64,000 nucleotides of DNA from Cristatella mucedo (taxonomy: Eukaryota; Bryozoa; Phylactolaemata; Cristatellidae), in NCBI GenBank assembly GCA_009760855.2, contig WPIO01000096.1, forward strand, positions 86,001-150,000, read 5' to 3'. Below, in pieces: positions 33,300 through 55,643 of the stretch. The first letter of the stretch is position 1, and the number at the start of each line of letters is the position of its first letter. Made by a program: the position numbers and the translations under genes. The notes beneath the pieces are model-generated. The model saw nothing but the letters and a program-made list of their open reading frames with translations, searched no databases and was not told the DNA's origin.

Positions 33300-33650
33300 A
33301 GATCGTATCGCACTCACATCTGCAGCCGAAGAAGAGATTTAGAAATCGATGGCATCTTGACAAGAAAACTAAAAAAAAAAGAAGACAAGTGGAATTGGGG
33401 AAACCAGCATTCGACAGAAAATTAGCAAACGAAAATACACTAATGGAGCTAAGAACGTCAGTTGCACGGTGCATCCAACGGGTGAAGCCAAAGACAAGAA
33501 GAGGAGTGTAGATATCAGAAAATGTCCTGATAGCGATTCCAAGAATAGGTAGAATATTAATACTGAAAGATCTGGCAGTTAGTTGCTTAATCAAATGTGC
33601 AAAACCAAGGTTCGTTAGGAAGCACAATCGCTAGCAATCGAACAAGATAA
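33300..33650 (+). pseudogene. possible DDE-transposase C-terminal remnant
   Basis: Frame fragments R-R-D-L-E-I-D-G-I-L-T, G-K-P-A-F-D-R-K-L-A-N-E and L-R-T-S-V-A-R-C-I-Q-R-V-K resemble the region around the R-I-H-V-E-R-x-I-x-R-I/V-K motif of DDE_Tnp_4-like (Harbinger/THAP-associated) transposases. A stop follows at 33508-33510. The match is weak. Confidence 0.3.
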
Positions 33651-33736
33651 GTAGTAGCTTCAGGGATCTCAGTTTCGCAAACTTTCTCAAAAATTGTCGT
33701 AATAATTGTATAGTGAAATTTATTTATAATATTTGC

Positions 33737-34790
33737 AGTAATAATAATGCACTTGATAAAGCGCCCTCAGAGAACTCGATCTCTTTCTAGGCGCTTTGCA
33801 TTTGCTGTAAAGGAAAAAGTAAATGAATGGTGAATAATATCGTGCTTGATAAACAACATGAATAACATGGTTAGGGTGACATGCATAGGGTCAGCGTGCA
33901 AGTGTGGTTAGAGGCTGCATGCACAGTGTTAGAGCGCATAAGCACATGAAGGAAGAATCGCAGGGACCCACTATATGCTGTCCTAAATAGGTGTGTTTTA
34001 AGTTCTTTCTAAATACGGTCAAGTCAGGGGATGTTTTGACGCAGGTCGTGAGGAAGTTCCAGGCTTTGGGAGCATACGAACTAAATGCACGGTCTCCAAA
34101 AGATTTGAGGTGTGTACGAGGTATAGGTAAACTGTTGGATTCCGAAAAGCGGGTGGTACGATCCTTGGCATGGTGATCTGAGAGATAGGCTGGAGCCAAA
34201 GAATGAAGTGACCTATAAGTGAGCGATTAAACCTTGAAGTCGATGCGTTGCTTGACTGGTAGCCAGTGCAGGTCGGCGAGAAGTGGTGTGATGTGGCAAC
34301 TGCGATGCTCACGACAGACAAGCTTAGCTGCAGAGTCTTGCACCAGCTGTAATCGCCTGATTGCTCATGCCGGTAGGCCAGTAAGCAGTGAGTTACAGAA
34401 GTCAAGACGGGATGTCACAAATGCATGGACCAACTTCGACGTGGTATCCTTATTAAACAAACCTGAATTTGAGCAATGTTATGTCGCTGAAAGTAGGCAA
34501 TGTTGATTGTGGAGCTGATGTGGTCGTCTAAAGAGGTCGCTTTGGAATATGAAACCTAGATTTCGAGCTGATTTAACGGGAGATATGCTGGCAGAGCCAA
34601 TTTTGAGCGTCAGCCTTTCCAATTTCTGAATCACACTGGGTCTGCCCATAACTAGTAAGTTAGTTTTATCATCGTTTAGTTTTAGAAAATTTGCTGCCAT
34701 CCATGTGCGGATGTCATCAATACATGCATCAAGTGAGTTGAGAGAATTTGAGGTGCTCGAAGGCTGAGAGGGATCAAAGCAAAGATACAA
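33737..34790 (-). pseudogene. LINE-A RT fragment, minus strand
   Basis: Reaches further 5' than most copies: minus-strand S-L-D-A-C-I-D-D-I-R-T-W-M-A-A-N-F-L-K-L and D-D-K-T-N-L-L-V-M-G-R-P, then the usual C-terminus, 3' UTR, stem-loop and (AAT)n at 33737. Frameshifts present. Confidence 0.9.
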
Positions 34791-34984
34791 TTATATATTA
34801 TATTTAATATAATATATATATATATTATATACAATGATGATAATAAATCGTTGGACGCATATATTATACGCTCCCTAAATTATATTTTATTCGATTGATA
34901 TGCTCAATGGCAAAGACCTTACACCAACACATGCGCAGTGTAGGTCTGTCTAGGTGCTCGCCACACGAATCAAGGTCAAGGTGA
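34791..34984. other. AT-rich spacer between opposed LINEs
   Basis: TATATA-rich tract 34793-34835 and unique sequence between a minus-strand and a plus-strand LINE-A fragment. Confidence 0.6.
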
Positions 34985-35755
34985 ATGCTTCGAAGACCGC
35001 GATCGTAGGGTTGAACATCGTGGCATTTCACTGCTTGCTTTTCTATCGGCCTGTGCTATCGAGGGCTTACAGCCGGTGAAAAACTCTGTACCTAGGCTTG
35101 TCTGTTGTGAGCGTCGAAGTAGCCACGTCACACCACACCACTTCTCACCGACCTGCACTGGCTTCCAGTCTGGCAACGCATTGACTTCAACGCAACGATT
35201 GACAACGCAACGCATTGACATTCTGAGTTTTGTCGTTTAGTTTTCGGTCCCTTCATTCTTTATCTCCAGCTTACCTCTCAGAACTACCCCTCCCTACCAG
35301 AATAAGCATCGTACCACCCGCTTTTCGGTATCTAATTGTTTATATATACCTCATGAGAACCTCCAATTCTTTGGACACCATGCCTTTAGTTGGAATGCTC
35401 CCAAAGCCTGGAACTTACTCCAGACTTGCGTCACGACATTCCCTGACTTGACCAAATTTGAAAAGAAACTAAAAACGCACCGATTTAGGCCTTGATTTAG
35501 TGGGTCCCTGTGAATCGTCCTTTATGTGCTTTTATGTGCTGACACTGCGCATGCTACCATTAACCATATTTACATGCTGACCCTCTACAGGTCATCTCAA
35601 AGCATGTTACACTTATTGTTCATTGATCGTACAAGCACTAAAAATTACATCATGCTTTTTTTACAGCAAACGTAAAGTGCTTAGAAAGCGAGCGAGTTCT
35701 CTGAGGGCACTGTGACACATGTATTATCATTATTATTATTATCACTATTATTATT
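34985..35755 (+). pseudogene. LINE-A RT C-terminus and 3' UTR, plus strand
   Basis: Plus-strand S-F-R-S-L-H-S-L-S-P-A-Y-L-S-E-L and G-M-L-P-K-P-G-T in two frames, then the 3' UTR, stem-loop and (ATT)n end. Heavily mutated. Confidence 0.85.
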
Positions 35756-36099
35756 ATTATGCGAAGCATCTGAATAGAAAGTGAGTTCTCCTAGAGAGTT
35801 TACAAACGAATTCTGTGTATTTATTTGTTTGCGTCGCATCAATTTAGTTCAGGAATAATTAATCACGGTGCCCGGATTGAGCGGCGAGGCGATGCGGTGC
35901 TAATCTCAGCCGGCATGAGACAAATGCCGGTGAAGCTCAAAACCTTGAAAAAACGGCTAGATTCGCAGGTGCTGCGCTGGCGCACGCAAGTATGTACGGC
36001 GTCAATAAAGAGCGACCAACGAGTCCGGATATCCGGAGCGTATCGAGTTCAGTTTGACAGCGACGGAGAGCCGCCGCTGACGTTCAGCAGCAGCAGCCA

Positions 36100-37335
36100 G
36101 GACTGACGCCAAAACACACGCCTCAGCTCCAATGCCAAGGCCAACTTTAACGGTGCGACCGACTGCTTACGGCCTACGCGCCTCGATGGGCGATCGCGCA
36201 GCACTTCACCGGCCGCCTGAGCTGTGTGCCGAGCATCAGGACGGCTCGCTCGGCAGCCCCCAGACCGTAACCCCCTGACCCCCCTGACCCCCCTGACCAG
36301 GGCCTGCCAGCAGGCCTCCGGCGGACGTGCCCAAGAATAAAGCGAGGTAGTCCGGGCCAGGGCGCAGACGAGACCGAGCGAAATGGCTTTGACTTTTACG
36401 CTGCCTTTTCTCGCAGATTATCGCGTAATCGCTTCTTAGCCGTTCTAATTCAGGCGCTGCGCATTAATGCATATCCGTTATTAACTGGCTGATTTCGCAC
36501 GCAGCCGTTTCGCTAGTCGTCGTGCACGGGGCATCCGCGCTTCGCGGTATAAATGAAGTGAAGTGATCCGGCGGTCGAAGATCGCCTCATTTTATGCACA
36601 TGCAGAAGAGCGGCCGTCGCCGGCGCTTGCAGTGAACAAGAAAGGACCGCCAGCTGCCGGCCTCGAACCCACGACCTGGGTCATGAGCTGAGCGAAGTCC
36701 GACCGCCTTGACTTTGGCCTAAAAAAAACCCGAGGTGCGGCTACCTACCGACCCATTTGAGGATAGAGCGAGTCGTGCTGGAGATGACAAAAACCCCGCT
36801 CGCTCGGGCTTCGGCGGCGGCCGTACCGCAACCCCTCGGCCCCACCTGCCCTACCCCCCCCCGACTGACGTAAGTACGACTACCGCAGCGCGAGCTAAGC
36901 GCGCGCCCGCCTCGCGTCGCGCGCTCGACGCGCGCCGGCGTCTCAGCGTTCGGGCAGAGCGCGGGGGGGGGGGGCGGAGCGGAGAGCACGAGGAGGTCTG
37001 ACGCAGCACGTTCGCCGCGCGCCGCAGTCCTCTGGGTCGCGCGCGGATCTCCGCACCAGCCGACCACCGACCGACAGGCGTCGAGCGTCGTTCGCGGACG
37101 CTGCGCGCGACAAACGTCGGGCGCAGCGTGTCGCGTCCTTTCATTTTGAGGCGGCGCGCAAGAGCAGGGGGGCCGGGATCTCCACCGTTACCCCTCCGCC
37201 CTGGGCCCGCGGCGGGAGGCCGGCAGCGGCGGCGGCGCGTGGCAACCGCCGATGTAGCGCGTCCTCGCGTTTCGGCGAGTAGCCGAGCGGCTGGTGCACA
37301 GTGGCTACTACGGCACGCGACAGATCGTGGATCAA
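36100..37335. promoter_or_regulatory. GC/CpG-rich region upstream of SRF
   Basis: Densely CpG-rich sequence, especially 36740-37320, just before the paired CArG boxes. It fits a promoter-associated CpG-rich region or the 5' UTR of a long SRF transcript. Arg/Pro-rich open frames here are composition artefacts. Confidence 0.55.
36600..36712 (-). mobile_element. SINE-B, degenerate copy upstream of SRF
   Basis: GCGCTTGCAGTG, CCTCGAACCCACGACCTGGG (reverse B box) and CCGACCGCCTTG align with the minus-strand SINE-B at 55.7 kb. Confidence 0.6.
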
Positions 37336-37341
37336 TGACTT

Positions 37342-37351
37342 CCTTATTTGG
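37342..37351. promoter_or_regulatory. CArG box 1 (SRF-binding site)
   Basis: CCTTATTTGG, a perfect CC(A/T)6GG serum response element, preceded by ACTTCC, an ETS-core sequence in the arrangement used by ternary complex factors. Confidence 0.75.
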
Positions 37352-37360
37352 TATCCCGCA

Positions 37361-37370
37361 CCATATTTGG
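37361..37370. promoter_or_regulatory. CArG box 2 (SRF-binding site)
   Basis: CCATATTTGG, a second perfect CC(A/T)6GG, 9 bp after the first. Confidence 0.75.
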
Positions 37371-37385
37371 AACGCCATTTTGACG

Positions 37386-37391
37386 TATAAG
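37386..37391 (+). promoter_or_regulatory. TATA-like element of SRF
   Basis: TATAAG 15 bp after CArG box 2, in TGACGTATAAGG; an ETS-like CCGGAA follows at about 37422. It could set a start site near 37415-37420, leaving a 5' UTR of about 290 bases. Confidence 0.4.
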
Positions 37392-37709
37392 GAGGTCGGA
37401 CGCTTGGCCGCTGTTGCTCCGCCGGAACTATTCCATGCGCTACATGACGCGATGGTGGATATAGTTTTGCCGAAGGGAGTTTAAAAGTAGATATTTTCAA
37501 TATATATTGATTTACTTCTATTGCTGTCGCAAAATGGCGTGAGAGTGTACTCGGAAACCGTTTCGGCATGCTACCGCGTCGCGGATGGGTTCACTGCGCT
37601 TCCGCTCCCCTGTCGGCTGGTGTGGGTTTCGCGTGCGGCCACGGATAATTGGGCTTTTTTTCGGGTGAGTGCACCGGCGGCGGCGGCTTTGTCGCATCGC
37701 GTGCGAAGT

Positions 37710-48510
<10,801 letters not shown>

Positions 48511-49888
48511 TGCAGCGCAGACGAGCGAAGCGATCGCCGGCGCGATCGGCGGCGCTGCGCAGCAGGGCATCCGACTCGCGAATGAGCGGGCTCGCCTGCT
48601 TGCTCGTCCGCTGTGATTCAATCCGAAAAATCACGCGGGCGAAGTGAATCGGACGCAATGGACGACGAGGCAGTGAACGATGCAGTGGTAGTCCTAGGTG
48701 CCTCACCGCGTTGGACCTTCTCGCCTGCAGACCTTCTCGCGTGCAGACGCTCATTTTGCCCGCGCTCACCTGCGGTGCTGCCGAAGCGCCATGCCTGCCG
48801 GATGGCATCGCACGACGTTTGCTGGCGCACCCATGATGCCGTGCCCGGCACTCTTCAGAAGAAGAGAGAGATTTTGGCAGTCGGCAGCCTATGAAAGGCA
48901 CTGCGGCCATGCTCTGTGAGTTTGGCTTCGTTTGTGCGCTTCTGGCCACCCGAAACTGGCCGAGCGATGGGGCCGGTTACAATCTGGCCTCGTTCGTCGC
49001 AATTTCCGGCAGCACCTGCCTTATTGCTGGCTCGTTTCGAAGTGGCGAGAGGAAACCATGTTTCCCTCAAAACCTGCTTGCGGCTGATTGTGTCATTACG
49101 ACGCAATCATCGGCTGCTCAACTTTGCCTTGCCGCTACCGCGCCACCCTAGTCCGATGCGTGCAGCCTTGGCGCTGCTTCGGCGCGACCCTACTTTGCCG
49201 AGCCGTCAGTCGCGTGATCTCGGTTCGTGCCGATGGTCGTGCCTGGCGTGGCAGCAGCCAGTGGCAGACTGGGCACTGCCACTGTGGCTTACGCTGTGAG
49301 CTGCTGCTGCTGCTGTGACCCCGGCTGTGACCCCGGCTCCACTGCTGCTACTGCCCTCGGTCAGCGGCCTCCTTTGAACAGCTTGGGTCGCGCCGATGCC
49401 ACCGCCACGATGCTGCCGCTGCATCTGGACTTCCGTTCTGGTGCTATCCTTTCGGCCTTTGTAAATCTTTTGTAAAGAAACCGAGTGGTTGTGCTGTTAC
49501 CGAGACTCTATTTTGTGCAATCGCTTGACCTTGTGATTTTTGCAAGCAGATCCACCCTCTTCTCCCTCCCAAGCTTCGACCCACCCTCATGCTGCCACAT
49601 CGGCTTTATTTTGCTGGCTCTTTGATACGCATTAAAATCAGAGAAGCTTCAAATGCAGCCATACGGGTGTTCCGAGTTGCTTCTCTGCAGCTGCTGCTAC
49701 GGTGGCTGCAGCCACTGCTCTCACTTGGCATTAAGTAGATTAATGCCATCGCCTCAGTCGCAACGCTTGCTCATAAATGCTCGTGTGAGGTGCTGGCCTG
49801 CAAGTTTGCGGACTCGCGAGATTTCTGTGGAAAAGAAAATACAAATTTGCGTGCATTATGGCTGAAGGTTGGTTGTGCACATGGATAT
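48511..49888. other. SRF 3' flank, no recognisable gene
   Basis: GC-rich, then mixed sequence; probably includes the SRF 3' UTR. An ATTAAA near 49633 could be a poly(A) signal. Confidence 0.35.
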
Positions 49889-50026
49889 TAATATAATATA
49901 ATTCATTTATAGTGCCCCAAGAGAACTTAATCTCTATTCAGGTGCTTCACATGTGCCTCGGGGCTCGAGCCCACGACCTCAGCCAGACCTTGGCCGGGGC
50001 GAGCACCTTAACCACTGGACCAAATC
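49889..50026 (-). mobile_element. SINE-A, reverse copy
   Basis: AATATAATTCATTTATAG end, stem-loop (AGTGCCCCAAGAGAACTTAATCTCT), then GGGGCTCGAGCCCACGACCTC and ACCTTAACCACTGG head. Confidence 0.87.
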
Positions 50027-50525
50027 AGGATATTCAATGGACTTTCACCGGAGGTCAGGTCTGGTGCCAGTTGGCCCATGGAAGTCGCATGCCTTTCATG
50101 CATGACCATGCATTACTTGACACAAGTTCCTAGTTGCAGAAGGGCCTGCAAGTGAGTGAAGTCGTGGGCTGCATTGAAACTGGCAGACGATGGCGATTCC
50201 TACCAAGGAAAACCAAACAGTAAAACGTGTCATCTATGCAGCAGTTGCAGAATGCGATATCGTCTAGTGCTAATAGTGCTTATCGAACATTCAAGCTAGG
50301 AAGCCACGTTTTAGTTTTAGCCACGTGTGTTGTCTTTTCTAAGCTGTCCGGAACGGTTACCATGGTCTGGCAGAGACAGCATGGCTGGCTCAATTGCGTT
50401 TGTTCCACGTTTCTCTTGACGTTGGGGCAACGTTTTTTGGTATAATATTCTCTGGGTGGCATCTGTGTCCTGCAAGTAGACCCCAGGTAGGTGCTATCGA
50501 ATCCTGAGAAAGGATGCCACTGGTT

Positions 50526-50650
50526 TGGTGCAGGCGTTAAAAGGCCTGCCCTTTACCACCAGGGTCGTGGGTTCAAGCCCTGAGGGATATGTAAAGCGCC
50601 CGGATAGAGATGGAGTTCTCCTAGGATGCTATTGAAATGAATTGTGTATA
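50526..50650 (+). mobile_element. SINE-A, diverged plus copy
   Basis: Head with GGCGTTAAAAGGCCTGCCC and B-box-like GGGTTCAAGCCC, tail AAAGCGCCCGGATAGAGATGG and GAATTGTGTATA end. Confidence 0.78.
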
Positions 50651-51035
50651 CTCTATGTAAGGTCTCGTCGGTATGTCGGTCAGACAAGTAGATCGTAACG
50701 CTCGTAGTTTTATTTCTTTGTTCGCCTAGCGAACCTGACTAATTAGAGTCGTCATTGGACGCCGGCCAGAACAAAAAGTTGGTGTGCAAAGTGAAGCCAA
50801 CGCAGCTCCTTAGCCAATATATGCTCGTGCTGTATGGATGTCCGGATGTTGTAGGACACGATTTTCTCGCGCTTCACCGTTTTCTGATCGAATACTTCAA
50901 GCTTGTTTCGATCACGGTTTCATCTCGTTTCAGTCTCCAGGAGAGCCTGCAATTCAGCAATTAAACCAAGCAAGAGCACCCCCCAAAAACGTAATGGTAT
51001 CGATTGGAACGGATGTGATGCATGGAGCTGATCCC

Positions 51036-51185
51036 TGCCATCAAGCACCTCTTTAAAGCACCTTCTTTCAAAGTACTTTCAAAGTACTTTCAAAGTACTT
51101 TGAAAGTACTCAGGTACTTCAAGGTACACCTCACTATTCAAACTACCTTTCAAGGCACCTTTTCAAGCACCTCTTTCAAGGCTTT
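51036..51185. repeat. TTTCAAAGTAC-type repeat cluster with perfect palindrome
   Basis: 11-bp AAAGTACTTTC copies, including a 26-bp perfect palindrome at 51084-51109, followed by degenerate TTTCAAGGCACCT units. Confidence 0.8.
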
Positions 51186-51552
51186 TAAAGAATCTAGAAA
51201 GAGATTTGGTGCTTATGCAGTGTATAAATGTATAATCGTTGCTATTATTAGCGGTCAGACCCCCAGCTACTGAACCCTCCTACCACCCACCCAGCGGTGG
51301 ATCCACCACGCTCTCATAAGAGCTCCTTTTTGTTAACAGCCATGAAAGATGCAATCACTGAAGCGAAAGCTATTCGCCCGTATGCTAGTTCCAATAGCTC
51401 ATCTTGCAAACACTGCCTGCTTACAAAATTACCACTCCTGGCAGACTAATGAAAAAAGAGCTCAACTGGCTGCCAACCACTGCAGCCTTCCGCCTCATGG
51501 ATACATAATTGATATGAATCTCATTACTCAGAGTATCTCGAGTCGCTATTGT

Positions 51553-51682
51553 TAATAATAATAATGCACTTGATACAGCGCCCTCAGAGAACTCAACCTC
51601 TTCCTAGGCGCTTTACATTTCCTGCAAAGGGAAACGCGATTGAATCGTGAGTAATATCATGCTTGATAAACAAACATTGTTG
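51553..51682 (-). mobile_element. LINE-A 3' end
   Basis: (AAT)n, GCACTTGATACAGCGCCC, AGAGAACTCAACCTCTTCCTAGGCGC and the start of the 3' UTR. Confidence 0.88.
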
Positions 51683-53140
51683 AGCTTAGCCCAGTTCCGG
51701 TAAAGCTACGACCCGGTTTCCTCGGCTGCTTCCGTTACTGACGGAAGTAAGCAAGCCCCGTTCAGGTTCCTTGCAATTTCCTCTTCGGATATTGGCCGTC
51801 GAGCAGCCAATTTAGGCTGTTGCAATTTCGTCATCGGAGGTGGCTTCTCAGGCGACGTCCATCTGTTGTCTTAATTGCCCGGTATTACCTCATCTGAGCT
51901 CTGTCCATTGGCCATCTTTCTTAATTATGTAAAAGAGGACACGTCTGAACTTTTGTCTTAGATAACAGCCAGGTGCCTGTCCGGAATCGAGTAACTAGTG
52001 CATTAATCAGAGCTGTCGTGGCTTCGCCATTTACTATTGCTCGAAATCTGCCTGTCCTCTGTGGCGATACCGGACTATCGACAAATTCTGCTCACATGTT
52101 CGCCCCTAGTCACTGTGTTAGTCTAATCTCGTGTTTTGGGCACCGCTCACTGCAGGGATTGGTCGTAGGCTCAACTGGCCAAACCTCTTTCTTACCAGGC
52201 CAGACGAATGTAGTGCTACTTTGGATGAGGTTCCTAAAGAAAAGGAGGCGACCATGTCAGCTGCAAGTTCGATAGCAGCCGCTAAGCTGGAATTTCTATC
52301 CGACAAATTCAGCTTCGCATCGATCTACCCCTTAAGAACCTCCAGCGGCTTCCAGCCAATTGGTGATGATCATCTGCATTCTTATCTGACCGCCGCAGTC
52401 CGTCGTACCTGCGTTCCTAGCAATTTTTTCTTAAAGATTTTCTAAAGCAACGGGAAACCATACTGTATCTTATGGCTCTCACAGGACACTAAATTGATCG
52501 CCTCAATTTCGTACAAAGGCCGGCCTTTGCTCAGCAGGACCCGCTCTATAGAGTGAGTTAGCTAACAGCTCTAACGTGTCGCTGCCACTGCTGATGACTC
52601 TGATGACGTTTTCTTGCGTTCGTTTCGATCTGTCCTCCGCTCTCCGTCGGTCGGTCGCAGTCTGCTCTTGCCAACTAGCTTATGGATCCCGGCTTGTTTG
52701 CCGAACTGTCTTTATTTCGGAACGCGAGTCGCTGTCGACTCACTGTGCCTCACTGAACACCGTCGATGCTTCGAAGAAGCCAGAGAATGCCTTTCGGGCC
52801 CCCGACCAGTTCGCCCTCGTGGTTAGCTACAAATCGATGCGCATTTGGGTAAATCCTCCGCGACCAGCAGGCGAGGCCCCTTCTCCGACCGAAAGGGTTC
52901 GCACGAGTGCAGTCGATTTGGAAACGCCTCGAAAAGAGTGAGCGAAAAATCTAGACTAGTTACTGGCACGTTTTGATAACTTTAAAACTGCGGCGCTATG
53001 GGGCTGTGACTCGATGTCGGCACTTTCATATGGACCTGCAGACAGCAAAAAAACCAACAGCAAGGGAGCTCAATCACGACGCGCCACGCCTTGCCGATGA
53101 ACAAACGAGGAAGCACGCTCGAGTAGGCTGATGGATCGCA
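51683..53140. other. no recognisable gene
   Basis: Open frames at 52131-52445 and 52576-52941 on the plus strand have no domain, repeat or splice support. Confidence 0.35.
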
Positions 53141-53144
53141 CACC

Positions 53145-53340
53145 GAGTAATGCCTGCTATTGTGTCTCTAGGCCTTATCCTAGGGTCAAAGCGCTTGCGC
53201 CTCACGATCCAGGTCGAGGGTGCGACTCTTGCAGCGGGAAATCCCGTATAGCCCAGCTGTAGGAGGGGCCTGCTGCTGCTGCGCCTCCGAGGCTCTCCTG
53301 CCACCATGTAAATGAGGCGGTTGAATCGGCTGACCTTTTC
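53145..53340 (+). mobile_element. SINE-B, degenerate copy
   Basis: GGGTGCGACTCTTGCAGCGGG aligns with the B-box region and the tail GAGGCGGTTGAATCGGCTGACC with the SINE-B 3' stem. Confidence 0.45.
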
Positions 53341-53966
53341 CGAAATATATCGCTGCTGCTTTTCTCGTGAGCTAGCATGATCCGCTTTGCTGGTGGATTG
53401 CACTGGATTTGGAGACCGGCTTGCAACTTCTTAACTGACACTTAACAAAGCCACCCAGCCATCTCTCAAGGACATCTTTCTCACAGGCAAGCTTGAGCCG
53501 CTGGGACGGTCGACTCTGTAGAATAGCAAACCAGCACTAGCGGCACTCTGCATTCATCCGTAAGTTCTCTTGGCCCCCTCCCGGATTAGCGAGCGTTCTT
53601 GCTGTTCTGGCGCTCTGGCTGCCGCTTTTTCTCTTAGTTATGCCGTCCAGAGTCTGTCGACGTCTCGGTAAACAGGTATTAGCAAATCCTTTTAATTTAA
53701 TTTCATCATTACATCGCTTTTTCCTGGCTGAGTACTTTCCATAGACTGAAATGCACGCTCTCGTTCCACAGAATGACAATGCATCGAATTCCTTTTACTG
53801 TCTCTTACGACTTACTATCTTTTTAAAAATTAAAATAGCCACACTCATATTTAGCCTCCAACAATTAGATAAGGAGGTTCTCAGCACTAAAACGTAGGTC
53901 AGCGGTTAAATTCGTAAGCGGCAAATTAAATCAAACGCCAGCAGCCTTGCATGCAATCTACGGATG

Positions 53967-54126
53967 CAGTGGCGAAGCCATGGGTCGGGGGGGGGGGGGG
54001 GGGGGGGTAAATGGCCCCCAACGGCCGGAGGTGCAAACTTTCGCAAGCCTTGAGGGTAGGGGGGGTATCGTTGACCCTGCAACCCGAGCACGTGCCCCCA
54101 GTCTGTAAATCTTGGCTCCGCCCCTG
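53967..54126. mobile_element. hAT-type MITE, 160 bp
   Basis: Terminal inverted repeats CAGTGGCGAAGCCA and TGGCTCCGCCCCTG (11 of 14 matching) of the CAGNGGCGG hAT type. Flanks are TACGGATG (53959-53966) and TATGGATG (54127-54134), an 8-bp target duplication with one mismatch. The interior is a G-rich tract with no coding capacity. Confidence 0.82.
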
Positions 54127-54134
54127 TATGGATG

Positions 54135-55643
54135 CATCTCTCAAATGCAAGATAGGGCACATAATAGTGAAGTCGGGGTATAAGCCTGCGCTCACATTCA
54201 TTACAATGGTCTCCGCTGACGGTTCAGGCAAAAAGGGCAATTCTTGTAACGTTACATCTTGAAAAGCTCTGAGAACTTGTTTGCCTACGCTAACGCCGGC
54301 AAACAATTACCGCGATTGAGGCGTCTGTTAAGCTTCTAGCTCAAGGTACTTCGAAATGTAAGAATACGTTTATTTGGCTCGCAACGAAATAGCAGTCGCG
54401 CGTTTCTTCAATATTCTTAACTAGACGTCTGGTGCTCTTCGACCGTTTTTCATAAGAGTATCATTCTACGAAAATAGCGCATCACTTTTCCACACACTTT
54501 GATGCCCACATTTCGATGCGCTATTACCAACGATATCCAGCCGAGAGGTTGTTGATACAAACGCGTAGAACTTTCGCCGCGAATGTGACTTCAGGTTCGT
54601 TTTCAAACCACAGTCGAAGCGTTGTACGTTTAGTCCACCTCTGGGATAATTTATCACAGTCCGCCCGCCGCCTGCTTGTAAAGGAAAATGTGAACCGCGG
54701 CACCAGGCTCCGCTGCTGCACCAGGCTCCGCTGATGCCGCGAGTTTAAGCTGTGCAGCCGCAACTTTTGAGTTTCGCAGGCTGAGGCAACGTAGCGGCTG
54801 AGGAAATTGTTCCGGGGCCAGACTCTGATAGTATACGCGAATCTTCGCAAAGATTGAGAAATCTGCTGGGCCCCGGTGCATAGAGATAGGCATTGTTTCA
54901 TGACGAAATGTCACGTCCAAAGATGCGCCACATTCCGGCTACGAAAGGGGCTGGCTAGTGGGGGAAATGACATTTTGGCAGAAGTCGACATGGCGCAGGC
55001 AGTAGCGCCGCTTAGCTTCTCATGGTGTCAGGGGACTGCGTAACACTCACTCAGTCTTCGCGGCATTGTGGTGTTACGGACGGATATACATTAACCTAGC
55101 AAGCGATCGATTTTACGCGGCCAGCTTCGTTTCTCTCTATTCAGGCTCTTCAGCCGTACATTTCCGTCGGGAAATTGCCTACCCGGCTGGCAATCGAGCG
55201 GTTCCTTTTTCTTCTGCCGCCGCTTAGTAAAAACTCAATGTCGCCTGATCTAAAACACTCGTTTACACCGGAGAGCCCTCGCGTCTTCTCTCTCTCTCTC
55301 TCTCTCACCTTCACCTTCACCTTCATCGCGACTCTCTACCGCTCGCAGCGAGCCCAATCGTAGATCGTCTGCAGCGGGACGCGAAACGCGACCTGGCGCA
55401 AAGTGCGTACACCTTTGGCCCTCCTGGCCAGGAACGAGTTAAACGGTGCGACGGCAGCCCATAGCGTGGCCAAACGAGGTCGAAGCGATTCAAGTGTATA
55501 CCCGGCATTCGGCTGCTGTCGCACCTTTGCCCGTGGGCTGAGCGAGCAAGCAGCCGCTATTGTAAGCCAATCGTCTGAGCCGCTCGCTTCCCAGAGTGCA
55601 GCATTGAGCAGCCGGCGAAGCGAGCTCTTACGAAAAAAAAAAT
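54135..55643. other. no recognisable gene
   Basis: Unique-looking sequence with a short (TC)n/(CACCTT)n patch at 55288-55324. Confidence 0.35.
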
